From Fibrella aestuarina BUZ 2 (GTDB taxonomy: Bacteria; Bacteroidota; Bacteroidia; Cytophagales; Spirosomataceae), in contig NC_020054.1 in NCBI RefSeq assembly GCF_000331105.1, forward strand, positions 1,787,698 through 1,851,697: 64,000 bases of DNA. Direction: 5' to 3'. Both the position numbers and the translations under genes were made by a program. Positions 1 through 8,369 of the stretch are shown here, piece after piece. Under the pieces are notes generated by a model. The model was not told the DNA's origin. It saw only the letters and a program-made list of their open reading frames with translations, and made no database searches. Positions within the stretch are counted from its first letter, which is position 1; every line of letters begins with the position of its first letter.

Positions 1-1087
1 CTGTGTGCGCATCGACCCCGTTGCGCACCGCGTGATCGTGGGCGATCAGATGGGGGCTATTCAGACGTTCGATGCTCACTTGCAACGGACCGACTCGGTG
101 CGGGTGGTGAGTCCGCTGACCGACGTGGTGCGGGTACCGGGCCAGAACACCTACGCCCGGCTGCTGGTCGGCATCATGAACCCCAACGACCGGAAAACGG
201 GCGAGTTACGGCTACCGGGTGAAAAAGGCGTTGACACACTTCGACGCCCCGTGCAATTGGCCGTGGGCGACCTCAACCGCGACGGCAAAGCCGATTGGGT
301 GGTGTGCGAGTTTGGGCATAATGTGGGGCAACTGAGCGCCTTCATCAAAACGGGCAACACGTACCTGGAAACTATCCTCGATCCCACGCCGGGGGCGCGC
401 CGGGCTATCATTCAGGATGTCAACGCCGATGGCTGGCCCGACGTGGTGGCCTTACTCGCGCAGGGTGACGAACAGGTTGCGGTTTACTACGGACAACCCG
501 ATGGTAAATTCCTGAAAAAGACCGTGCTGCGGTTTCCACCCGCCAACGGCTCGTCGTATCTGGAGCTAGCCGATATGAACCGCGATGGGAAGGTCGATAT
601 CGTGTACACCAACGGCGATAACGCCGATTATTCGCAGGTGTACAAGCCCTACCACGGCGTCCATATTTTCCTGAACGACGGTACATTCGGCTTCAAAAAA
701 GCCTGGACCTACGCCATGCCGGGGGCCGGGCAGGTGCTCGCCCGTGACTTCGATCAGGACGGCGACCTCGACTTGGTAGCGATTTCGTTCTTTCCGTTGC
801 TCGACCCGAACCGACAGCGTCCCGCTCAGTTGTTTGTCTACTTCGAAAATCAGGGCAATCTACGGTTTCAGGCACGTACCTGGCGCGGTGCCGATGTGGG
901 TCGTTGGCTGGTGATGGACGCGGCTGACCTCGATGGTGACGGCGACGAGGACATCGTGCTAGGCTCCAATTTTCGATCGCTGTCCAACACACCCGCCGCT
1001 TGGCGGCAATACTGGCACGACAGCCCTAGCGGTTTGCTGCTGCTCGAGAATCAGGTACGTTCCGCTAAGGCTGTCGCCACAAACTAA
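1..1087 (+). CDS. FG-GAP/VCBS repeat protein, C-terminal part (cut by window start)
   Basis: This is the 3' part of a gene that enters from outside the window; the frame is open to base 2 and no convincing start is visible. The visible 360 residues carry at least five calcium-binding-type FG-GAP/VCBS motifs of the form D-x-[ND]-x-DG-x-x-D (for example DLNRDGKADW, DVNADGWPDV, DMNRDGKVDI, DFDQDGDLDL and DLDGDGDEDI). Such repeats build a beta-propeller and are usual in secreted or cell-surface proteins of Bacteroidota. No catalytic domain is visible in this part. The stop codon directly abuts the stop of the convergent gamma-glutamyltranspeptidase gene, with no bases between. The ligand is unknown, and any N-terminal signal or cytochrome domain would lie outside the window. 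Confidence 0.85.
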   Translation, partial: CVRIDPVAHRVIVGDQMGAIQTFDAHLQRTDSVRVVSPLTDVVRVPGQNTYARLLVGIMNPNDRKTGELRLPGEKGVDTLRRPVQLAVGDLNRDGKADWVVCEFGHNVGQLSAFIKTGNTYLETILDPTPGARRAIIQDVNADGWPDVVALLAQGDEQVAVYYGQPDGKFLKKTVLRFPPANGSSYLELADMNRDGKVDIVYTNGDNADYSQVYKPYHGVHIFLNDGTFGFKKAWTYAMPGAGQVLARDFDQDGDLDLVAISFFPLLDPNRQRPAQLFVYFENQGNLRFQARTWRGADVGRWLVMDAADLDGDGDEDIVLGSNFRSLSNTPAAWRQYWHDSPSGLLLLENQVRSAKAVATN

Positions 1088-2899
1088 TCACCAGCCCATT
1101 GCCGTGTTGTCGGCGCGGGGGTCAGAGGCGCCTTCGTAGGTGCCATCGGGGCGAACGAGCACGCAATCCATCCGGCCGAGCGTATTGGTGAGCCGTTCGA
1201 GCTGATAGCCTTTGCTCGTCAGGTTCTGCTGCGTGGCGTCGGTGAAGGCGCCGTTCTCGAAAATGACTTTTTCGGGCAACCACTGATGATGGAATTTCAG
1301 CGCATTGACGGCCTGCTGCATCGTCATACCGTGCTCGACCACGTTCAGAATCGTCTGAAATACCGACGTCATGATGGTGGAACCGCCCGGCGTGCCTACC
1401 ACCAAAAACAGCTTACCATCGCGCTCCAGAATAGTCGGCGTCATGCTCGACAGCATTCGTTTGCCGGGGGCAATGGCGTTGGCCTGATTGCCGATCAGGC
1501 CGTACATGTTCGGCGCGCCGGGTTTCACGCTGAAATCATCCATCTCGTTGTTCATGAAAAAGCCCGCGCCGCCCACAACGACCCGGCTGCCAAAGCCACC
1601 GTTGAGCGTGGTGGTGATACTGACGGCGTTACCTTCGCGGTCGACGATCGAGAAGTGCGTGGTTTCCATGCTTTCGTAGCCAGGTACGTTGCCACCCCGC
1701 ACGCTGCTGCTGGGCGTGGCCTGGGCGAAGCTGAACGTTCCCCAGCGCTGGCGCAGGTAGTCGGGGCTGATTAGTTGCTGAACGGGTACCTTCACAAAAT
1801 CAGGATCGCCCAAGAATTTGGCCCGGTCGGCATAGACACGGCGTTCGGCCTCGATCATCGTCTGCACGGTGCTGTCGCGGTTCCAGCCCCAGCGGCGCAG
1901 TGGATAAGGCTCCACAAAGCGCATGAGTTGCACCAGCGCCACCCCGCCGCTCGAGGTAGGGGGCATGGTGATGATGTTGTAGTTTTTGTAACCGGCCCGG
2001 ATGGGGTCGCGCCAGACGGCCTGATACGCCGCCAGATCAGCCTCGGTGATCAGCCCTTTACCGCCGGTGGGGCTACCGCGTTCCATTTCGGCGGCCAGCA
2101 GTCGGGCGGTTTCGCCCGCGTAGAAGCCCGCGCGGCCCTGCGCCTGAATGCGGCGCAACGTTTTGCCTAGATCAGCCTGTACCAGCGTATCGCCTTTGGC
2201 CCACGCCCGTCCGTCGGGCCGCATAAAGTACGTCTTCCCGGGGTTGTAGGTCAGCAGGTCGGTTTTGATGCGGTTGAGGCCCGTGGCGTCGCGTTCGGTG
2301 AGCGAAAAGCCTCTCTCGGCCAGATCAACGGCGGGTTGCAACACCTGCGCCCAGGGCAATTTGCCGAATTTCTGGTGTGCCTGCACCATACCGTCGACGG
2401 CGCCGGGTACACCGCTGGCCAGGTGGCCGTTGATGCTCAGCGCCCCCGCCCGCACGTTGCCGAGCGAATCGAGGTACATATTCGGCGTAGCCCGGCCCGG
2501 TGCTTTTTCGCGGTAATCGAGGCTGCTGGTGTTACCGCTCTTGTCGCGATAGACCATAAAGCCACCCCCACCGATGTTACCCGCCACCGGGTAACAAACC
2601 GCCAGAGCAAACTGCACCGCCACGGCCGCGTCGACAGCGTTACCACCCGCTTTCAGGATATTCAGGCCCACGAGTGAGGCTTCGGGATGCGCCGACGCCA
2701 CCATGCCATTTCGCCCGATGACGCCCTGCCGATCCGAGAAAAACGGTTTGCGAAGCGGGTCTTCTTCCCGGTACTGATAAACGCCTTGTCCGGTTTGAAT
2801 AGAGGCTGTAGTGGGTTGCTGGGAGGTGGGTTGCGTGGGTTTGCAGGCGAGAGCCAGCAGGTACGTGGCCGCGAAAAGGGAGAATAGACGAAAGCGCAT
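1088..2899 (-). CDS. ggt: gamma-glutamyltranspeptidase (Ntn hydrolase), lipoprotein
   Basis: This 603-residue protein is a gamma-glutamyltransferase/glutathione hydrolase, which cleaves the gamma-glutamyl bond of glutathione and related peptides outside the cytoplasm. It begins with a lipoprotein signal (LLALAC, lipid-modified Cys19), so it is probably membrane-anchored in the periplasm. The family hallmark is clear: METTHFSIVD around residues 411-420 holds the autoprocessing site and nucleophile, by homology Thr413, followed by a GNAVSITTTLN segment and the MSSMTP-like loop (here LSSMTPTI). Length matches the family (about 550-600 residues) and both large- and small-subunit regions are intact. 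The gene is convergent with the FG-GAP gene and stands alone. The start is the first ATG that gives a good lipoprotein signal. Confidence 0.95.
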   Translation of the reverse strand: MRFRLFSLFAATYLLALACKPTQPTSQQPTTASIQTGQGVYQYREEDPLRKPFFSDRQGVIGRNGMVASAHPEASLVGLNILKAGGNAVDAAVAVQFALAVCYPVAGNIGGGGFMVYRDKSGNTSSLDYREKAPGRATPNMYLDSLGNVRAGALSINGHLASGVPGAVDGMVQAHQKFGKLPWAQVLQPAVDLAERGFSLTERDATGLNRIKTDLLTYNPGKTYFMRPDGRAWAKGDTLVQADLGKTLRRIQAQGRAGFYAGETARLLAAEMERGSPTGGKGLITEADLAAYQAVWRDPIRAGYKNYNIITMPPTSSGGVALVQLMRFVEPYPLRRWGWNRDSTVQTMIEAERRVYADRAKFLGDPDFVKVPVQQLISPDYLRQRWGTFSFAQATPSSSVRGGNVPGYESMETTHFSIVDREGNAVSITTTLNGGFGSRVVVGGAGFFMNNEMDDFSVKPGAPNMYGLIGNQANAIAPGKRMLSSMTPTILERDGKLFLVVGTPGGSTIMTSVFQTILNVVEHGMTMQQAVNALKFHHQWLPEKVIFENGAFTDATQQNLTSKGYQLERLTNTLGRMDCVLVRPDGTYEGASDPRADNTAMGW

Positions 2900-3037
2900 A
2901 GAGAATGAGACGGTTACGGTTCCCCTGGCTGCCTTTGGCGCGCGATAGGGAGGGATAGTGGGTAAGTCTGTGCTACTAAACTACGGAATCTACCCGTGCA
3001 TAAAATAACCTATCGGGCGCAGGCATGCTTGTTGCCG

Positions 3038-3045
3038 TATATTTG
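3038..3045 (+). promoter_or_regulatory. Bacteroidota -7 promoter element (TATATTTG)
   Basis: TATATTTG fits the TAnnTTTG consensus of the primary sigma factor in Bacteroidota. It lies about 100 bases upstream of the GT2 start at 3149. No clear -33 TTTG is seen at the usual spacing, so this is a half-match prediction. Confidence 0.45.
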
Positions 3046-3148
3046 GGACTAAAATTCGGTTCGATCCTGGCTGTTCAGGCGTTTGCCAGCTACTAATCTG
3101 CTGGTCTGCCCAGTCAATATCGAACCCCGAACGCTGATTTACTTTCCT

Positions 3149-4111
3149 ATGTCGCAAGTTTCTATTGTTGCGCCGCTGTATAATGAACAGGCCACGTTTC
3201 CGCATCTGGTAAAACGCCTCAACGCACTCATGGATACCAGCGATCTCGATATCGATGTAGTGTTGGTGGATGATGGGAGCCGTGACCAGACAGCCGTGAT
3301 GATGAGCGACTTAGCCCTGAATGACCCTCGTTACCATGCGGTCTTTCTGTCGCGCAACTACGGGCATCAAACGGCCCTGACGGCTGGTTTGGCCGTGGCG
3401 CGGGGCACCGAGGCCGTGATGGTGATCGACGGTGATTTGCAGGACCCGCCCGAACTGGTCACCAGCTTTTACGCCAAGCTCAAAGAAGGCTACGACGTGG
3501 TGTATGCCGTGCGGCAGAAACGCAAGGAGGGCATCGTGAAGCGGTCGGCCTATTTTCTGTTTTATCGGTTTCTGGCGTCGATTTCGTCCATCAAAATTCC
3601 GCTCGATAGCGGCGATTTTGCCATGATGAGCCGCCGGGTGGTGAACGTGATGAACAGCATGCCCGAAGAGAGCCGCTACCTGCGCGGGATGCGGAGCTGG
3701 ATTGGCTTTAAGCAGATCGGGATGCCCTACGAGCGCGACGAACGCATCGCCGGCGAGGCTAAGTATTCGTTCAAGATGCTCTGGCGGCTGGCCTACAACG
3801 GCATTTTTAACTTCAGCGAATACCCCATCAAGTTCATCACCAACCTTGGCCTCTGGACGCTCGGATTCGCCGTCATTTACCTGATCTATAACCTGGTCCG
3901 TAAGTTCGCTTACGACGACGTACCCCAGGGCTTTACGGCAACGATCTTCCTGATCACGCTCTTCAGCGGCGTGCAGCTGATTGCCCTGGGTATCATTGGT
4001 GAGTATGTACTGCGCATTTTCTTCCAGGTGAAAGGGCGCCCGCTGTTCATCATTCGCGAACAGATCAAAGACAGCCAGCCGGTAGGGCAGGGGGAGGTGT
4101 TGAATGTATAG
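3149..4111 (+). CDS. family 2 glycosyltransferase, GtrB/DPM1-like, membrane-anchored
   Basis: The 320-residue product is a polyprenyl-phosphate glycosyltransferase-type GT2 enzyme, expected to move a sugar from a nucleotide donor onto undecaprenyl phosphate at the cytoplasmic face. The GT-A fold motifs are present: VSIVAPLYNE at the N-terminus, VLVDDGSRDQT (residues 38-48) and the metal-binding VIDGDLQDPPE region (92-102). Two hydrophobic segments near the C-terminus (roughly 230-255 and 265-295) match the two-helix anchor of GtrB. I start at ATG 3149 because the family begins within a few residues of the SIVAPLYNE strand; an in-frame upstream extension has no homology-like sequence. The last codons and the stop fall inside an intergenic inverted repeat. 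Donor and acceptor cannot be inferred. Confidence 0.9.
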   Translation: MSQVSIVAPLYNEQATFPHLVKRLNALMDTSDLDIDVVLVDDGSRDQTAVMMSDLALNDPRYHAVFLSRNYGHQTALTAGLAVARGTEAVMVIDGDLQDPPELVTSFYAKLKEGYDVVYAVRQKRKEGIVKRSAYFLFYRFLASISSIKIPLDSGDFAMMSRRVVNVMNSMPEESRYLRGMRSWIGFKQIGMPYERDERIAGEAKYSFKMLWRLAYNGIFNFSEYPIKFITNLGLWTLGFAVIYLIYNLVRKFAYDDVPQGFTATIFLITLFSGVQLIALGIIGEYVLRIFFQVKGRPLFIIREQIKDSQPVGQGEVLNV

Positions 4112-4233
4112 TGAAGAATTTATAATGTATAATGTATAGTGTATAATGAAGAATGTATGATGCGATGGTGGAGCAGGGTACTTCGGATCAGCTCATCGTA
4201 CATTATACATTGTACACTATACATTATGTATTC
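4102..4233. repeat. TATAATG-type intergenic inverted repeat, copy A
   Basis: Two arms built of short AATGTATA-like units face each other: left about 4129-4165, right about 4191-4227, roughly 32 of 37 positions matching, around a GC-richer loop. It can fold into a long AU-rich hairpin. The stop codon of the GT2 gene lies in the left flank, which is made of the same units. Copies B (14961-15061) and C (21393-21485) share the arm sequence. Confidence 0.85.
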
Positions 4234-4389
4234 CTCTCCAACCACTCGCCCCGTATTCCAACCCCTTAGCCCAAAGGAATTGGAATGTTGAGGGAAGCGC
4301 CGGAAGTTTAGGGTTCACGGATCGGTTGGCCTTGCTAAAGGTTGCCACTGATCGTAAGGCCCCACGACTCCCGACAAACGCCCCTTGCT

Positions 4390-5634
4390 GTGATCGCTGT
4401 TTTCCGTCAAATCTATGAGAGCCTGCGGTTTGCCTGGCAGGCGCTGCGCTCCAACCTGCTGCGCACGACCCTGTCATTGCTGGGCGTGACGGTTGGTATT
4501 TTTGCTATCATCGCGGTGTTTACCATCGTCGATTCGTTGCAGCGCAACATTAAGGAGACGCTGGGCTCACTGGGTACCAACGTGGTGTACGTGCAGAAAT
4601 GGCCGTTCGACTTCAGCGGCGATTATCCGTGGTGGAAATACTTCCAGCGCCCCGAACCCAAATACACCGAATACCGATTGCTGGCCGACCGGCTCGAAAA
4701 TGCGCAGGCGGTGGTGGCGATGGGTGGCCGGGGCGGCATCACCATCAAACGTGGCAGCAACAGCCTGTCGGCGCGGGTATCGGGCGTTACCTTCGACTAC
4801 AACAAGATTTCCGACGTACCCATCGCCGAGGGGCGCTATTTTGTGCCGCAGGAGGTGGAGTCGGCGCGTAACGTAGCCATCATCGGCTCGACGGTTGCCG
4901 AAACGCTGTTTCCGAATCAGAGCGCTATGGGTCAGTCGGTGCAGATTGCCGGGCTGCGGTTTGTAGTGATCGGCGTGGGCGAGAAAAAGGGATCGGGTAT
5001 TCTGGAAATCGGCGGCGACCCCGACAAACGGGTGATTATTCCCTACGGCACCTTCGCCAAGCTGTTCAATTCCATCAACCCCAGCCTGACCATCGCCGTG
5101 AAAGGCTATGAGTCGGATAAGGGGCTGGAAAACCTCGAAGGCGAAATAAAAGGGCTGCTGCGCGCCCGCCGCAGCCTGCGCCCGCAACAGGAAGACAGTT
5201 TCGCCATCAACCGCCCCGAGGCGCTGGCCAAATTTATCGGTGGTATCTTCGCCGTGCTGACGGTAGCGGGCTGGTTCATCGGCGGTTTTTCCATGCTGGT
5301 CGGCGGCTTCGGCATCGCCAACATTATGTTCGTGTCGGTGAAAGAGCGCACCAACATCATCGGCATTCAGAAATCATTAGGCGCCAAAAACTACGTGATT
5401 CTGCTTCAGTTTCTGTTCGAATCGGTGCTGCTGGCGCTGGTTGGCGGGCTGGTCGGAATTGGGCTGGTCTACCTGATGTCCTTTGCCAACCTGGGGAGTC
5501 TGGATATTCAGTTGAGCACGGGCAATATCCTGCTTGGCGTAATGGTCTCCAGCCTGATTGGTGTCGTATTCGGGATTCTGCCCGCCGCGCTGGCCGCCCG
5601 CATGAACCCGGTCGATGCGATTCGCTCAAAATAA
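4390..5634 (+). CDS. ABC transporter permease, MacB/FtsX family
   Basis: The 414-residue product has the MacB layout: an N-terminal membrane helix (LLRTTLSLLGVTVGIFAIIAVF), a large periplasmic MacB-PCD domain of about 220 residues, then three helices within the C-terminal FtsX domain, ending with a conserved-looking AARMNPVDAIRS. Such permeases work with a MacB/LolD-type ATPase to move lipoproteins, peptides or drugs by mechanotransmission from the periplasm. No ATPase gene is adjacent, so the partner is elsewhere. The start is uncertain: GTG at 4390 gives an N-terminus that leads quickly into the family-typical QIYESLRFAWQALRSN sequence; an in-frame TTG at 4342 would add 16 residues without family similarity. 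It is convergent with the response regulator gene, 2 bases apart. Confidence 0.88.
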   Translation: MIAVFRQIYESLRFAWQALRSNLLRTTLSLLGVTVGIFAIIAVFTIVDSLQRNIKETLGSLGTNVVYVQKWPFDFSGDYPWWKYFQRPEPKYTEYRLLADRLENAQAVVAMGGRGGITIKRGSNSLSARVSGVTFDYNKISDVPIAEGRYFVPQEVESARNVAIIGSTVAETLFPNQSAMGQSVQIAGLRFVVIGVGEKKGSGILEIGGDPDKRVIIPYGTFAKLFNSINPSLTIAVKGYESDKGLENLEGEIKGLLRARRSLRPQQEDSFAINRPEALAKFIGGIFAVLTVAGWFIGGFSMLVGGFGIANIMFVSVKERTNIIGIQKSLGAKNYVILLQFLFESVLLALVGGLVGIGLVYLMSFANLGSLDIQLSTGNILLGVMVSSLIGVVFGILPAALAARMNPVDAIRSK

Positions 5635-5636
5635 CG

Positions 5637-6371
5637 TTAGACGACCAGCCGAAAACCAACGCCGTGGACCGCGTCGATGCGCAGGCTCGGATCGGCCGCC
5701 AGCCGTTTTCGCAGCCGCGACACAAACACGTCGAGGCTGCGTCCCATGAAATAATCGTCGTCGCCCCAGATGGCCCGCAGCAGGTCGTCGCGTCGCACCA
5801 CCGCGTTGGGCCGGGCCAGCAGGTAGGCCAGTACGTCGGCTTCGCGCTGGGTTAGTTCGTGGGTACGTTCTGCACGGTGCAACGTCAGATTCGCCCGATC
5901 GAAACGATACGTACCCAGCGGCACGCCACCGGGCTGCCAGCGGGTCGGTGCAGGTACGTCCGGCGCTGGTTTTCGGCCACTTCGTTTGAGAAATACCTCG
6001 ATTTTGAGTAGTAGTTCGTCGATGCTGAATGGCTTGGTCAGGTAATCGTCGGCACCGAGGCGCAGGCCCGTCAGGCGGTCGGCGCGGTCGGTGCGGGCGC
6101 TCAGAAACAAGATGGGTACGTTGGTATCGACCGCCCGAATCTGCTGCGCCAGCGCGAAGCCATCCGTTTCGGGCAGCATCACATCGAGCAGGCAAAGGTC
6201 GAACGTACCGGATTGGAAGGTGTGCCAGCCCTCGCGGCCGGTGGCGCAATGCTGCACCGCAAACCCAGCCGCTTCGAGGTTGTCACGCGTGACGAAGCTC
6301 AGGTTGATGTCATCTTCCACATACAGCAGATTCGCTTTAGGTGGCGTTGACTGCGGCAAATCGGTCAGCAT
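5637..6371 (-). CDS. response regulator, OmpR/PhoB family
   Basis: A 244-residue two-component response regulator. The receiver domain (residues 14-125) has the acidic pair Asp20/Asp21, the phospho-acceptor Asp63 in LLDVMLP, Ser91 and Lys113 in LTKPF. The C-terminal half (about 145-244) is a winged-helix OmpR domain ending in DAVHGVGFRLVV. It is the DNA-binding output of the sensor kinase encoded just upstream; its start overlaps the kinase's end by 7 bases, so the two are translationally coupled. A phased TTAAC array upstream of the kinase is a candidate binding site. The signal sensed is unknown. Confidence 0.95.
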   Translation of the reverse strand: MLTDLPQSTPPKANLLYVEDDINLSFVTRDNLEAAGFAVQHCATGREGWHTFQSGTFDLCLLDVMLPETDGFALAQQIRAVDTNVPILFLSARTDRADRLTGLRLGADDYLTKPFSIDELLLKIEVFLKRSGRKPAPDVPAPTRWQPGGVPLGTYRFDRANLTLHRAERTHELTQREADVLAYLLARPNAVVRRDDLLRAIWGDDDYFMGRSLDVFVSRLRKRLAADPSLRIDAVHGVGFRLVV

Positions 6372-7657
6372 ACAGGTTCAGCAACAGCGGGTTGTGGAAC
6401 GAAACTGGCCAGCGGGGCCGTAAACGTGAACGTGCTGCCGAGGCCGGGCGTGCTGTCGAGACGAAGCTGCCAGCCGTGCGCCCGCGCCACCCGCGAGACG
6501 TAATACAGCCCCAGACCGAAGCCTTTGCCCGTGGGTACGTTGCCAGTTGGCACCCGGTAAAACTGTCGGAACACCGCCCGCTGATGCGCTTTGGCAATCC
6601 CAACGCCCTTATCCGCCACCGACCAGATCAGGCGCTGCCCTACGGTACGGCTGCTCAGGAGAATGTCGGGTTGATCGGTGCAGTAAGTCCGGGCGTTGTC
6701 GATGAGGTTGTTCAGCAGGGTTTCGAGCGCGTAGGCGTCGGCCAGGAGCCAGGCGGGCGCGGCTTGCAGGTCGAGCCGGATGGGTACGGTATGGGCCTGC
6801 GCCACGTCGGTGAGTAGCTGGTTCAAATCCAGCACGACCCGATCCGTCGCAAAGCCGGTGTGCTGCCGACGCGCCAGATTGAGCACGGCCTGCACCTGCC
6901 GCTGAAGCCGACCGCTTTCTTCGGCCACCACGCGGGCATACTGCCCCAGCCGCTCGGGCTGCTGACTGATACCTGGCTGTTGCAGCACCCCCGCCGCAAT
7001 GCGGAGCGTCGACACGGGCGTTTGTAGTTCGTGGGTAACGTTGTTGATAAACTCGCGCTGAATATCGGCCAGTTGGCGTTGGCGCAGCACGACCCAGAGC
7101 GTATAGCCAAACAGTACGACCACCAGCGCTACGGCCACCGACGACGCCAGCCAGCCGTTGAGTTGCCCCGTCACGAAACCCGCCTGCCCCGGAAACCGAA
7201 TCTCGAAATAATGCGTGTAACCGGGGAAACGCGGCGGTTGCTGTCGGCCGGGTAGGGCATTGTTGACGGTCGTTTGAGTCACCGACGACACGTAGGCCCC
7301 GTAGACCATCCGTTCGGTTTCGCAATTGTAGATGCCGTATTCGAAATCGGTCAGGAGCCGGTGCCGACGGAGCGCCGTTTGCAGGTAATGTTCCAGCAGC
7401 ACCGGGTTGATGGGCGCGTCGGTACGAACCACGAAATAATCGGCGGATAGCTGCACGACGGCCGCCTGCGTTTGCCGGATGCGGTTGAGTTTGGCCACCT
7501 GATCGGCCACTTCCTGCAACGCCACGAAAGCCGTTTGGCGAAACTGCCGCTCGCCCAGCGCGTAGGCCCGCCGCAGCCATACGGCCTGCACCGTCAGAAT
7601 GCCGACGATGGCAATCACCGACAAGACGACCAAACTTCGAATCAACGCACGGGACAT
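6365..7657 (-). CDS. sensor histidine kinase
   Basis: A 430-residue membrane sensor kinase. An N-terminal helix (about 7-28) and a second helix (about 171-191) bracket a periplasmic sensor of about 140 residues with no domain I recognise. The cytoplasmic part has a HisKA dimerisation domain with the phospho-acceptor His209 in NNVTHELQTPV, and a HATPase_c domain with the N-box NLIDNARTY (Asn321), the G1 box ADKGVGIA and the G2 box GFGLGLYYV. I start at ATG 7657, which places the first membrane helix at the N-terminus; a start 69 bases upstream would extend into the regulatory region. It is cotranscribed with the response regulator, with a 7-base overlap. Confidence 0.93.
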   Translation of the reverse strand: MSRALIRSLVVLSVIAIVGILTVQAVWLRRAYALGERQFRQTAFVALQEVADQVAKLNRIRQTQAAVVQLSADYFVVRTDAPINPVLLEHYLQTALRRHRLLTDFEYGIYNCETERMVYGAYVSSVTQTTVNNALPGRQQPPRFPGYTHYFEIRFPGQAGFVTGQLNGWLASSVAVALVVVLFGYTLWVVLRQRQLADIQREFINNVTHELQTPVSTLRIAAGVLQQPGISQQPERLGQYARVVAEESGRLQRQVQAVLNLARRQHTGFATDRVVLDLNQLLTDVAQAHTVPIRLDLQAAPAWLLADAYALETLLNNLIDNARTYCTDQPDILLSSRTVGQRLIWSVADKGVGIAKAHQRAVFRQFYRVPTGNVPTGKGFGLGLYYVSRVARAHGWQLRLDSTPGLGSTFTFTAPLASFVPQPAVAEPVC

Positions 7658-7718
7658 AGCAGCCGGGTTAGTCAGATACGGCGGTAAACTTACGGGCTTT
7701 GGTGGCTGGTTGGTCCGC

Positions 7719-7757
7719 GTTAACAAGTCATTAACAACTGATAACGACTCATTAACA
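7719..7757. promoter_or_regulatory. phased TTAAC direct repeats, putative response-regulator binding site
   Basis: TTAAC occurs at 7720, 7731 and 7752, with a near-copy ATAAC at 7741, so four sites are spaced 11, 10 and 11 bases apart, one helical turn each. Three of the four are preceded by A or CA and followed by A. OmpR-family regulators bind direct repeats with this spacing. The array lies between the divergent kinase/regulator pair and the DUF1573 gene and ends 22 bases upstream of a TACGTTTG promoter element. That the linked regulator binds here is an inference. Confidence 0.55.
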
Positions 7758-7778
7758 CCCCCGCCCGTTGACTCACGC

Positions 7779-7786
7779 TACGTTTG
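7779..7786 (+). promoter_or_regulatory. -7 promoter element (TACGTTTG) of the DUF1573 gene
   Basis: TACGTTTG matches TAnnTTTG and lies about 60 bases upstream of the ATG at 7847. The phased TTAAC array sits immediately upstream, where an activator would contact RNA polymerase. Confidence 0.5.
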
Positions 7787-7846
7787 TGCCGTTACCCACC
7801 GGCCGACGAACGGCCACCGGGGGAATCAACCAAATCGCTGTTTTTT

Positions 7847-8242
7847 ATGAAAAACACATTCGCATTTCTGGTCGCGCTGCTGTTGCTGGCAGGTACCGTT
7901 TTCGCCCACACCCTGGCCTCGTTTGGCTGGGCCAGTACCGTCCAGGAACTGGGCCGGATTCAGCAGGGCAAGCCCGTAACGGTCACCTACACGTTCACCA
8001 ATACCGGCACCACGCCCTTGGTTATCACGAAGGCGAAGGGATCGTGTGGCTGCACGGGCGTTGAGTGGCCCAAAGAGGCCGTGCTGCCCGGGGCGTCGGG
8101 GCAGATCAACGCGACGTTTAACGCCGCCGCGCTGGGTACGTTCAACAAATCGGTCTTTGTGGAGTCGAATGCGGGTGAGGGCATAGCGACGTTGCAGTTC
8201 AAAGGCGAAGTAGTGAGCGACGTACCTGTCGAGAAGCCGTAA
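7847..8242 (+). CDS. DUF1573 secreted protein
   Basis: A 131-residue exported protein with a clean signal peptide (MKNTFAFLVALLLLAGTVFA) and a single DUF1573 domain, an Ig-like beta-sandwich common in Bacteroidota. The domain signature is visible: a strand FTNTGTTPLVITKAKGSCGCTGVEWPK with the CGC motif, then PGASGQINATFN and FVESNAGEGIATLQFKGEV. The biochemical role of DUF1573 is not established. The start is the ATG that opens the signal peptide. The gene is divergent from the two-component system, which suggests, but does not show, that it is a target of it. Confidence 0.88.
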   Translation: MKNTFAFLVALLLLAGTVFAHTLASFGWASTVQELGRIQQGKPVTVTYTFTNTGTTPLVITKAKGSCGCTGVEWPKEAVLPGASGQINATFNAAALGTFNKSVFVESNAGEGIATLQFKGEVVSDVPVEKP

Positions 8243-8252
8243 GCAGATTGGG

Positions 8253-8331
8253 GGCGCGATGCGTCGCGCCTCCGCTTGCAGCGAAAAACAAGGGTACGGA
8301 TGTCGGGGCCGACGAAAACTCTTTCGTTGGC
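8253..8331. terminator. two hairpins between the DUF1573 and isochorismate synthase genes
   Basis: A compact GC stem, GGCGCGA/TCGCGCC with loop TGCG, lies at 8253-8270. A second stem, GCCGACGAAA/TTTCGTTGGC with one mismatch, lies at 8308-8331. Neither is followed by a strong T-run, so terminator function is tentative. Confidence 0.4.
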
Positions 8332-8369
8332 GAAACGTGTTATAACCCTGAACAAGGTCGCTTTCCGCC

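Noticed and set aside
6609..7580. Long open frame of 323 codons overlapping the histidine kinase gene
   Set aside because: It is a shifted frame of the kinase gene in GC-rich DNA; its translation is low-complexity Arg/Ala/Gly with no domain, while the kinase frame has all motifs.
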